The notes beneath the pieces were generated by a model. That model searched no databases and was not told the DNA's origin. It saw only the letters and a list, made by a program, of their open reading frames with translations. Positions 14,936 to 21,453 of a DNA stretch of 21,453 nt are shown here, piece after piece. Origin of the DNA: an uncultured Bacilli bacterium (lineage in GTDB: Bacteria; Bacillota_I; Bacilli_A; RFN20; CAG-826); the NCBI GenBank assembly GCA_905236085.1, contig CAJOOD010000091.1:1-21453 (forward strand), given 5' to 3'. Within the stretch, counting starts at the first letter, position 1. Each line of letters starts with the position of its first letter. The position numbers were made by a program, and so were the translations under genes.

Positions 14936-15851
14936 AAATATCTAGAGTATCGATATATCTAATCGCTGACATAGCGGCGATAGCCCCATCATTACAAGCG
15001 GTGACTAATTGCCTCATGCCTTTCTTTCTCGTATCGCCACAAGCAAATACGCCTTCCGTTTTAGTGGCCATATCCTCATCGGTCAAGATATATCCTTTTT
15101 CTAATTCCACGAGATTAGAGAACCTCTCATTATCAGGAATTTGTCCAATAGCGATAAATACATTAGAGGCTTTAAATTCTTTTTTAAGCTCCTTATTGAG
15201 CCTATTTTCAAATACTAAACCCTGCAATTCGCCATTATTTTGCTTCAATTCCACTAAATTCCAATTATCGTGAACGACAATTTTATCATTTTCTTTAATT
15301 CTTCTAATCAAAATATCATCAGCGAAGAATTTACCGAATAAAGTAATAAGATTAACTTTAGGAGAATAATTTGCTAATAATAAGGCATATTGTAATGCTG
15401 AATTGGCATCACCAATAACAAATGTTTCTTGGTCTTTGAAGAAGGCTCCATCGCATGTCGCACAATATGAGACACCATGGCCGATTAATTCATCTTCACC
15501 CTCAACATTAATCTTACGATGTTTGACACCATTAGCGATAATAACACTTCTCGCCTCATAGGTGTTATATTCACCTTCTACTACAAATATATCACCTTGC
15601 TTTTGAATCTTAAGTGCGGTATCTAATTCGAAGGCAACACCTAAAGCATCGATTTGGGCAAAAAGATTATCAGAAAATTCTAGTCCAGACATGGTCTTAA
15701 TAGAAGGAAAATTCTCTACACGTGGAGATGTAGCGATTTGTCCACCGAAATTCTCTTTTTCAAGAATTAATACAGATTTAGAAGCTCTTAAAGCGTAAAG
15801 AGCTGCGGTCATCCCGCTAGCTCCTCCACCGATAACAATAATATCGTACAT
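14934..15851 (-). CDS. trxB: Thioredoxin reductase-like flavoprotein with atypical NAD(P)H domain
   Basis: The protein has 305 residues. The FAD-binding GGGASG (8-13), the redox-active CATC (Cys130, Cys133) and the C-terminal FAD motif GVFACGDTR are all normal for low-molecular-weight thioredoxin reductases. The pyridine-nucleotide domain is not. The usual GGGxSAxE is GDANSALQ (147-154), and the HRRxxxRA motif that binds the NADPH phosphate is absent (LITLFGKFFADD instead). It may use NADH weakly, or ferredoxin, as in the ferredoxin-dependent flavin thioredoxin reductases described in clostridia that lack both motifs. It starts 2 nt after nrdD, so it probably reduces the redoxin domain fused to NrdD. 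The SD is weak (AGAG). Confidence 0.88.
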   Translation of the reverse strand: MYDIIVIGGGASGMTAALYALRASKSVLILEKENFGGQIATSPRVENFPSIKTMSGLEFSDNLFAQIDALGVAFELDTALKIQKQGDIFVVEGEYNTYEARSVIIANGVKHRKINVEGEDELIGHGVSYCATCDGAFFKDQETFVIGDANSALQYALLLANYSPKVNLITLFGKFFADDILIRRIKENDKIVVHDNWNLVELKQNNGELQGLVFENRLNKELKKEFKASNVFIAIGQIPDNERFSNLVELEKGYILTDEDMATKTEGVFACGDTRKKGMRQLVTACNDGAIAAMSAIRYIDTLDI

Positions 15852-15853
15852 AA

Positions 15854-18232
15854 TTATGCTCTATTTTCGATAAATGCTTTAATGTTAGAAGCGTTTTCAT
15901 ATGTGTCATATTCTTCTTCAGAACATGGAACGATAAGAGTTGGTGCTTTCTTAACATTATATGCTTTAGTCATATCAACGTTTTCTTCAGCGTCGATAAC
16001 AGTGTATTGAATGCCTGCTCTATCTAATAGCATCTTAGCCATCTTACAATTTGGACATGTCTTGGTGGCAAATAAGAGGATACCATTTACATTGCTAGAA
16101 GATTTAACTTCATGAACGACTTCTTCAACTTTGCTTTCTTCGATGGCGTGTTTTAATTCGCTATGATCAAGATTATATGTCTTTCTCATCTTAAATTCTT
16201 CAGTCTTACCATCATTCCAGTTTTGTACAGGTCTATAATAACCAGTAATTCTAGAATAGACTTCGGTTTTTTGTCCACAAGTTGGGCAGGTATATTGTTC
16301 GCCAGTTATATAACCGTGATCTCTACATACTGAATATGTTGGAGACATGGTGTAATATGGTAAACGATAATTTTCTGCAATCTTTCTAACGAGATTCATA
16401 CATGATTTCCAATCTGGAAGTTTTTGTCCTAAGAAGGCATGGAATACTGTTCCAGATGTATATAATGTTTGCAAATTATCTTGGATATCAAGAGCGGAGA
16501 AGATGTCGTCAGTGAAACTAACTGGTAAGTGTGAAGAGTTAGTGTAATATGGAGTGCGACCATTTTCTGAAGCGGTGATGATATCAGGATATTTTTCTTT
16601 ATCGTGCTTAGCTAAACGATAAGCAGTGGATTCTGCTGGGGTGGCCTCTAAGTTATATAAGTCACCATATAATTCTTGATAATCAGATAATCTTGTTCTC
16701 ATATGATTCAAGACTTCTTGAGTGAATTTTTGTGCTTCTTCATTAGTTAAATCTTTGCCAATCCAACGAGCATTTAAGCAAGCTTCATTCATACCGACCA
16801 AACCAATAGTGGAGAAGTGGTTATTAAATGTGCCTAAATATCTCTTGGTGTATGGATATAATCCAGCTTCTAATAAAGCGGTAACAGTATTTCTTTTGAC
16901 TTTTAATGATCTAGCAGCGATATCCATAATCTTATCTAATCTATTATAGAAATCAGCTTCATCAGTGGCTAAATAGGCAATACGTGGCATGTTGATAGTA
17001 ACAACACCAATAGAGCCAGTAGATTCACCAGAACCGAAGAAACCACCGGATTTCTTTCTTAATTCTCTTAAGTCGAGTCTTAATCTACAACACATGGATC
17101 TGACATCACTTGGTTCCATATCAGAATTGATATAGTTAGAGAAATATGGAGTGCCATATTTAGCAGTCATTTCAAATAATAATTTATTATTTTCGGTTTC
17201 TGACCAGTCAAATGTACGAGTGATGGAATAAGTTGGAATAGGATATTGGAATCCGCGTCCGTTAGCGTCTCCTTCGATCATGATTTCGATAAAGGCTTTG
17301 TTGACCATGGCCATTTCTTTTTCACAATCTTTGTATTTGAAGTCCATTTCCTTACCACCGACGATACAATTCAATTCCGCTAAGTCATTTGGAACAACCC
17401 AGTCTAAGGTAATATTAGAGAATGGTGCTTGTGTTCCCCATCTAGATGGAGTATTTACACCAAAGATAAACGATTGAATACATTGTTTGACTTGTTTATA
17501 GGTTAGATTATCAACTTTAACAAATGGAGCTAAATAAGTATCAAAGGAGGAGAATGCTTGAGCACCAGCCCATTCATTTTGCATGATACCTAAGAAATTA
17601 ACCATTTGGTTACATAATGTTGATAAATGGGATGCTGGAGAAGAAGTAATCTTACCAGGAACTCCACCTAAACCTTCTTGAATTAATTGTTTTAAAGACC
17701 AACCAGCGCAATAACCAGTTAACATGGATAAGTCATGAATATGAATATCGGCGTTTCTATGTGCATCAGCGATTTCTTTATCATAGACTTCGCTTAACCA
17801 ATAATTCGCGGTAACCGCGCCAGAATTAGAAAGAATTAAACCACCAACAGAATAGGTAACGGTTGAATTCTCTTTAACTCTCCAGTCATTAATCTTTAAA
17901 TAATTGTCAACAATATTCTTGTAGTCGATATTTGTGGATTTGATTTGTCTTAAATTTTCGTGTTGCTTACGATAGATGATATAAGATCTAGCCACATCGA
18001 CATAACCAGCTTGAATTAAAACGATTTCTACGCTGTCTTGAATATCTTCAACATCAACGATTTCATTTTTAACCTTGCTGTTAAAATTCGCAGTTACTCT
18101 TAAAGAGAGCATCTCCACGATATCATCATTATAAAATTTATGCTCAGCCATAAAGGCTTTTTCAATAGCGGTCTTAATTTTATCAAGTTCGAAATCGGTA
18201 ACTGAACCGTCTCTTTTACGCACTTTTAACAT
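15854..18232 (-). CDS. nrdD: Anaerobic (class III) ribonucleoside-triphosphate reductase with fused C-terminal redoxin domain
   Basis: The protein has 792 residues. The N-terminal ATP-cone (about 1-95, beginning MLKVRKRDGS) is the allosteric site. The large barrel carries TGYCAGWSL (Cys175) and SMCCRLRLD (Cys381/382), the active-site cysteines by family position. The zinc site uses Cys636, Cys649, Cys652 and a nearby residue, and the glycyl-radical loop is RITGYYRP (Gly664). A NrdH/glutaredoxin-like domain is appended (about 714-792) with FATKTCPNCKMAK (Cys726, Cys729) and the cis-Pro region KKAPTLIV. The enzyme reduces NTPs to dNTPs anaerobically. The fused redoxin and the adjacent trxB point to thiol-based reduction rather than formate. 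GGAGG (forward 18240-18244) is 7 nt from the ATG, and a structured leader lies upstream. Confidence 0.96.
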   Translation of the reverse strand: MLKVRKRDGSVTDFELDKIKTAIEKAFMAEHKFYNDDIVEMLSLRVTANFNSKVKNEIVDVEDIQDSVEIVLIQAGYVDVARSYIIYRKQHENLRQIKSTNIDYKNIVDNYLKINDWRVKENSTVTYSVGGLILSNSGAVTANYWLSEVYDKEIADAHRNADIHIHDLSMLTGYCAGWSLKQLIQEGLGGVPGKITSSPASHLSTLCNQMVNFLGIMQNEWAGAQAFSSFDTYLAPFVKVDNLTYKQVKQCIQSFIFGVNTPSRWGTQAPFSNITLDWVVPNDLAELNCIVGGKEMDFKYKDCEKEMAMVNKAFIEIMIEGDANGRGFQYPIPTYSITRTFDWSETENNKLLFEMTAKYGTPYFSNYINSDMEPSDVRSMCCRLRLDLRELRKKSGGFFGSGESTGSIGVVTINMPRIAYLATDEADFYNRLDKIMDIAARSLKVKRNTVTALLEAGLYPYTKRYLGTFNNHFSTIGLVGMNEACLNARWIGKDLTNEEAQKFTQEVLNHMRTRLSDYQELYGDLYNLEATPAESTAYRLAKHDKEKYPDIITASENGRTPYYTNSSHLPVSFTDDIFSALDIQDNLQTLYTSGTVFHAFLGQKLPDWKSCMNLVRKIAENYRLPYYTMSPTYSVCRDHGYITGEQYTCPTCGQKTEVYSRITGYYRPVQNWNDGKTEEFKMRKTYNLDHSELKHAIEESKVEEVVHEVKSSSNVNGILLFATKTCPNCKMAKMLLDRAGIQYTVIDAEENVDMTKAYNVKKAPTLIVPCSEEEYDTYENASNIKAFIENRA

Positions 18233-18253
18233 ACTTTTTCCTCCATAAATGTC

Positions 18254-18327
18254 TGTTAAAAACCCTTATTTTTCGGGTATAACAAATAGTCTGTTATTAT
18301 GTACTTCCCTAGCTCGGGATACTAGGG
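18254..18327 (-). promoter_or_regulatory. Structured nrdD leader with mutually exclusive hairpins
   Basis: In the mRNA direction there are three hairpins. H1 is CCCTAG/CTAGGG (18307-18327, 9-nt loop). H2 is ATAACA/TGTTAT (18279-18297, 7-nt loop). H3 is ACCC/GGGT (18262-18278) followed by a U-run. The TGTTA arm of H2 can pair instead with a downstream TAACA (forward 18254-18258), enclosing H3. GTCTGTTA is directly repeated at 18251-18258 and 18289-18296 (+ strand), which creates the choice. It matches no riboswitch class I know. Confidence 0.4.
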
Positions 18328-18337
18328 GTGTGTTTCT

Positions 18338-18343
18338 ATATTA
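18338..18343 (-). promoter_or_regulatory. Weak -10 candidate for nrdD-trxB
   Basis: TAATAT on the - strand lies about 10 nt upstream of the first leader hairpin, so H1 would sit near the 5' end of the message. No -35 is recognisable. Low confidence. Confidence 0.25.
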
Positions 18344-18385
18344 CAAGAAAGTAGATAAATTAAAAATACATTTTTATTAAAACTT

Positions 18386-18453
18386 TTGACACTGTCTAAA
18401 GAATGAAAAATACTATTTTACAAATACCTAATTTTGTGATTTTTATCTATACT
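18386..18453 (+). promoter_or_regulatory. Candidate promoters of the GH2 gene
   Basis: A perfect -35 hexamer TTGACA (18386-18391) is followed after 19 nt by TACTAT (18411-18416). TTGACA also lies in a near-palindrome, TT-GACA-C-TGTC-AA with one mismatched pair. A second -10-like TATACT (18448-18453) ends 13 nt before the ATG and would give a leader of about 7 nt. Which is used cannot be told. The 234-nt gap between nrdD and this gene (18233-18466) otherwise holds the nrdD leader. Confidence 0.4.
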
Positions 18454-18466
18454 ATTAATAGGGATT

Positions 18467-20206
18467 ATGAAAAAGATAGATATAGATAAAACTTTACCAT
18501 TGCAAGAATATCCTCGCCCCCAATTTCAAAGAGATTCTTATCTTAATTTAAATGGTGCGTGGCAATATGCCATATCCAAATCAAAATCATTAGAAACACC
18601 TACTCAAGGAATAATTAATGTTCCATATTCTCCTGAATCAGAATTAAGTGGTGTTGGAAGACAATTAAAGAAAGATGAATATCTTCATTATGTAAGAAAT
18701 ATTATTATTCCTAAAGGGTTTAATAAAGGAAGAGTTTTATTAAATATTGGAGCTATTGATCAAAGAAGCGAAATATATATCAATAATCAACTTGCTGGTC
18801 AATCATCATCTCCTTATATTCCTGTTCAAATCGATATAACTCCTTATTTGCATAAAGAAGGTGAGGAAGACAATTTCCATATTGTAGTGATGGATGATGC
18901 CGATAGCGAAATATATGCTAGAGGGAAACAAAGATACAATAGAGGTGGAGTATGGTACACAGCAATAAGTGGAATATGGCAAAGTGTGTTCTTAGAATCT
19001 GTTCCACAAAATTATATTAAGAGTCTTAAAATTGATACCAAATTTGATGAAAACGAAGTGAGATTTTCTTTTAATAGAGTTGGAAATATTAAAAATATTA
19101 TACTAGAAATATTCGATGAAGATAAAAGAATAGCAAAACTATCTACTGAAAATTCGTTCATCAATTATCGTTTTGATAAATTCAAGGCTTGGTCTACTGA
19201 TAATCCGTTTTTGTATCAAATAAAAATCAGATATAAGGATGATGAAATAGACTCCTATTTCGGCATGCGAAAAATATCTCTAATCAATATTGATGGCGCT
19301 AAAATATGTGCCTTAAATAATGAGCCTATATTATTAAAAGGTGTCCTAGACCAAGGATATTATCAAAAAGGTATATATACTGTAGAAAAATATGAAGATT
19401 ATGTTAAAGATATTGAATTGATAAAATCATTAGGCTTTAACATGATTAGAAAACATATAAAAATTGAGCCGATGCGTTTTTATTATGAATGCGATAAAAG
19501 AGGAATAATTGTCTTGCAAGACTTTGTTAATGGTGGCAAAACATATAAAATCTCATATGTGGCTCTTAGACCGATAATCAAATTTGATGTCGATGATATC
19601 AACAGTGATAAATTAGGTAGAAAAAATGAAAAATCTAGAGACCAGTTCTTATTAGAAGTTCAAGATACCATCTCACTTTTATATAACACTCCATCGGTAT
19701 GTGCATGGACTGTTTTTAATGAAGGATGGGGGCAATTTGATGCCTATAGAATAGCTAAAGTGGTGAAAGGATTTGATGAATCAAGATTAGTCGATGCAAC
19801 ATCTGGCTGGTTTGATAAAGGATCGGGAGATTTTAATTCTCAACATATTTATTTTCGAAAAATCAATATGAAAAACGATCATAAAAGAGCATTATTCTTG
19901 AGCGAATTTGGGGGCTACTCTCTATCTATTAAAGACCATATGTTTTCTAATAAGAAATTTGGTTATAGATTCTTTAATTCCATAGATAAATTAAGTGACG
20001 CTATTTCAGAATTATTTATAGAACAAGTTAAGCCTCAAATTATAAAAGAGAATTTAACTGCCTATGTCTATACCCAATTAAGCGATGTCGAACAAGAAAT
20101 TAATGGTTTTATCACCTACGATAGAGAAGTAATAAAAGTAGATATAGAGAAAATAAAAAAGGCTAATGAAGAATGCGACATAGCCTTTTATGAAAAATAT
20201 CGATGA
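18467..20206 (+). CDS. Glycoside hydrolase family 2 (beta-glycosidase, cytoplasmic)
   Basis: The protein has 579 residues and no signal peptide. The order is a sugar-binding jelly-roll (about 1-180, PRPQFQRDSYLNLNGAW and YVRNIIIP), an immunoglobulin-like domain (about 185-270) and a TIM barrel (about 275-579). The barrel has ILLKGVLDQGYY, the acid/base in TVFNEGWGQ (Glu419) and the nucleophile in LFLSEFGGYS (Glu480). Both catalytic Glu residues are present, so a retaining beta-glycosidase is likely. Substrate (beta-galactoside, glucuronide or other) cannot be deduced. It is shorter than classical LacZ (about 1,020) and near the small GH2 size. AGGG precedes the ATG by only 3 nt. It converges with zero gap on an MFS transporter, suggesting import and cleavage of an oligosaccharide or glycoside. 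Confidence 0.92.
   Translation: MKKIDIDKTLPLQEYPRPQFQRDSYLNLNGAWQYAISKSKSLETPTQGIINVPYSPESELSGVGRQLKKDEYLHYVRNIIIPKGFNKGRVLLNIGAIDQRSEIYINNQLAGQSSSPYIPVQIDITPYLHKEGEEDNFHIVVMDDADSEIYARGKQRYNRGGVWYTAISGIWQSVFLESVPQNYIKSLKIDTKFDENEVRFSFNRVGNIKNIILEIFDEDKRIAKLSTENSFINYRFDKFKAWSTDNPFLYQIKIRYKDDEIDSYFGMRKISLINIDGAKICALNNEPILLKGVLDQGYYQKGIYTVEKYEDYVKDIELIKSLGFNMIRKHIKIEPMRFYYECDKRGIIVLQDFVNGGKTYKISYVALRPIIKFDVDDINSDKLGRKNEKSRDQFLLEVQDTISLLYNTPSVCAWTVFNEGWGQFDAYRIAKVVKGFDESRLVDATSGWFDKGSGDFNSQHIYFRKINMKNDHKRALFLSEFGGYSLSIKDHMFSNKKFGYRFFNSIDKLSDAISELFIEQVKPQIIKENLTAYVYTQLSDVEQEINGFITYDREVIKVDIEKIKKANEECDIAFYEKYR
20155..20189 (-). terminator. Terminator of the MFS gene embedded inside the GH2 coding sequence
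   Basis: AAAAGGCTA (20157-20165) pairs with TAGCCTTTT (20181-20189), a 9-bp stem with a 15-nt loop. On the - strand it is followed by TT-ATTTT, continuing a U-tract from the A-run at 20155-20160. It lies 15 nt or more inside the 3' end of GH2 and serves the - strand, since there is no intergenic space for a terminator. Confidence 0.65.
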
Positions 20207-21367
20207 TTAATCTTCCTGATAAATAGGAGGATTTTTCTTTATCTCCTTTTCGGCAAGAATAACAGGAATAAATGTTAGAATTTCCACGAAGAAAGCAATG
20301 AAGAATATCCAATAACTTGGTGCCCATCCAGTAACATTACCAGAAGGATATGATAAAGTGATTTCTATGCCCATATGTTCCACGATGACGTTGCCGATTA
20401 AAGAACCTAAAAACATTGGGATACAAACATTAAATATCATTCTAACTCCTTCAAATTGGCTGCGCATATTTTCAGGATATAATGATTTAATCCAAACCAT
20501 TAAAGCTTGATATATTGCCATATAGCCCACTCCAATGAAGAATATTCCAATAAGGATATAGGCTAGAGCCGCTCCTTCTTTTAATCCCACTAGTCCACCA
20601 AAAAACATAATTAATAAGCCAATCGCGTTTAATCCAACAGATATAAATAAGACTGGAGTAAATTTTAATTTATTAAGGAATAATCTTCCTGACATGATAA
20701 CAAATGGTATACCTAAACATAATCCCACAGCGAATAAAGCACCTGCTACTAATTCAGAATTAGAAGAAGAATTGCCAAATATAGAAGTGGATAACCATTC
20801 AGTTACCTCTTTAGCGCTTCCATATAAGAAGTAATTAAGAATATGTGAGAAATAGATATTAAAAAATATAAAGAAAATAGCAAAAATTAATAAAACATAC
20901 GGCAAAAGTCGGTTATTTTTCATCAATTTGAAATTAAATGGCTTAGCTAATTGCTTAGAAATTTTCTCATCTCTAGATGGAATTAAAGTAGGGGATTCCT
21001 TACTTAAAAAGAATGAAACAACGCCAATAATGATAACCACAATACCGACGATTAAGAATAGCATAAAATAATCAAGTGATTGGCCAGCAACAATAAGATT
21101 TTCAAACATTCCTAAAATCGCTCCAAATACTACTGTTCCTAATATAGTAGCGATTACTGGTTGTATGGCTAGAGCAGAGCCAATGTTTCCTCTATTAGAT
21201 GGTGTTGATATATCTGTTGTCCAAGCATTAAAAGCGGAATCGTTTCCGGTTGAACCAAAAAATGACATAACTGCATCCGCTACAACGACTAATATAGCGG
21301 CTCCTGTTACTCCTAACGTTCCTACGCTGAACTGTGTAGACCGAATATAATCGTGGATACCCCCCAC
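20207..21367 (-). CDS. MFS transporter, sugar type (GPH/SLC45-like), main part
   Basis: This is the 386-codon open frame of a membrane protein. From about residue 15 it shows transmembrane segments (VGTLGVTGAAILVVVADAVMSFF, ALAIQPVIATILGTVVFGAILG, FMLFLIVGIVVIIIGVVSFFL, LLPYVLLIFAIFFIFFNIYF and about six more). The intracellular signature GNDSAFNAWTTDISTPSNRG resembles sugar transporters of the MFS/GPH type. The first ~14 residues of this frame (VGGIHDYIRSTQFS) do not look like a membrane protein. The correct N-terminal part lies in another frame further out (next entry), so the GTG at 21367 is not the true start. The convergent GH2 gene suggests uptake of its substrate. Whether the protein is made whole depends on the frameshift being real. 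Confidence 0.8.
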   Translation of the reverse strand: MGGIHDYIRSTQFSVGTLGVTGAAILVVVADAVMSFFGSTGNDSAFNAWTTDISTPSNRGNIGSALAIQPVIATILGTVVFGAILGMFENLIVAGQSLDYFMLFLIVGIVVIIIGVVSFFLSKESPTLIPSRDEKISKQLAKPFNFKLMKNNRLLPYVLLIFAIFFIFFNIYFSHILNYFLYGSAKEVTEWLSTSIFGNSSSNSELVAGALFAVGLCLGIPFVIMSGRLFLNKLKFTPVLFISVGLNAIGLLIMFFGGLVGLKEGAALAYILIGIFFIGVGYMAIYQALMVWIKSLYPENMRSQFEGVRMIFNVCIPMFLGSLIGNVIVEHMGIEITLSYPSGNVTGWAPSYWIFFIAFFVEILTFIPVILAEKEIKKNPPIYQED

Positions 21368-21453
21368 ATAATATAGCCTAAAAGAATAAATTGTCTTCTT
21401 TTGCCAACTCTATCAGAAATAGTTCCCATTAAGAATGTTGCAAAAGTGGAAAC
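21322..21453 (-). pseudogene. MFS transporter, N-terminal piece in a shifted frame (partial at window end)
   Basis: Read from the window end on the - strand, a different frame gives VSTFATFLMGTISDRVGKRR followed by QFILLGYIMWGVSTIIFGLHSSA. This is MFS motif A (GTISDRVGKRR) and the second transmembrane helix, and it then hits TAG at 21322-21324. One missing base near 21318-21330 would join it to VGTLGVTGAAIL in the main frame. A run of six G (21360-21365) lies within the helix, but the helix stays sensible through it in this frame. Either the gene is a pseudogene or the sequence has an indel error. The true start is outside the window. Confidence 0.75.

Noticed and set aside
18233..18400. NrdR boxes or a 2'-deoxyguanosine/purine riboswitch upstream of nrdD
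   Set aside because: No match to the ACAC(W)ATAT-type NrdR consensus or to purine-riboswitch core sequences could be found by eye.
21310..21370. Programmed -1 frameshifting in the MFS gene
   Set aside because: No slippery X-XXY-YYZ heptamer at the junction; an indel is simpler.
1..21453. Mycoplasma-type code (TGA = Trp), tRNA/rRNA genes, CRISPR arrays, insertion sequences
   Set aside because: TGA terminates pepT and GH2 at sensible ends and Trp is TGG. No cloverleaf RNA, spaced direct-repeat array or transposase was seen.

Overview
The window comes from a low-GC bacterium with the standard bacterial code: TGA is used as a stop (for example at the end of pepT and of the GH2 gene) and Trp is TGG, so it is not a code-4 Mycoplasma. 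The style suggests an obligately anaerobic Bacillota/Mollicutes-related gut lineage: short AT-rich intergenic gaps, GSI-alpha type glutamine synthetase, rubrerythrin, and an oxygen-sensitive class III ribonucleotide reductase. The lineage is inferred from gene content and codon style only.

Layout. (1) 1-1792, + strand: 3' end of an EAL-domain c-di-GMP phosphodiesterase gene, a small Hpt phosphotransfer protein, and an unrecognised 365-aa acidic protein. (2) 1977-7427, + strand: a tightly packed four-gene unit, HTH-glmM fusion, GlmU-C-like hexapeptide acyltransferase, glnA and glmS. It runs from glutamine synthesis to amino-sugar phosphates. The first protein carries an XRE DNA-binding domain fused to phosphoglucosamine mutase, and a perfect inverted repeat sits directly in front of its start codon. 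(3) 7489-8172, - strand: rubrerythrin with an extra N-terminal rubredoxin-like knuckle. (4) 8286-10994, + strand: a cytoplasmic alpha/beta hydrolase and a 5'-nucleotidase-family lipoprotein. (5) 11014-14112, - strand: operon of dCMP deaminase, folD, pepT and a uridine-kinase-like P-loop kinase. (6) 14222-18232: anaerobic ribonucleotide reduction, with nrdG on + converging on an nrdD-trxB pair on -. NrdD carries a fused C-terminal CPNC redoxin domain, and TrxB lacks the usual NADPH-binding motifs. (7) 18467-21453: a cytoplasmic GH2 glycosidase converging with no gap on an MFS sugar-type transporter, which is cut by the window end and carries a frameshift.

How the parts fit. The amino-sugar unit supplies peptidoglycan precursors and couples nitrogen assimilation to GlcN-6-P synthesis; the HTH-GlmM protein is a plausible pathway-linked regulator. 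NrdD-redoxin, TrxB and NrdG form a self-contained dNTP-making set that probably uses thiol reduction rather than formate. dCMP deaminase and FolD feed dTMP synthesis next door.

Translation and transcription signals are a second theme. Operon-internal genes have good Shine-Dalgarno (SD) sites. Several first genes have none and start directly downstream of a -10-like box (leaderless type). Three other first genes (glmM, rubrerythrin, nrdD) carry hairpins in or around their ribosome-binding regions. Convergent gene pairs share terminators that overlap stop codons, or even lie inside a coding sequence.
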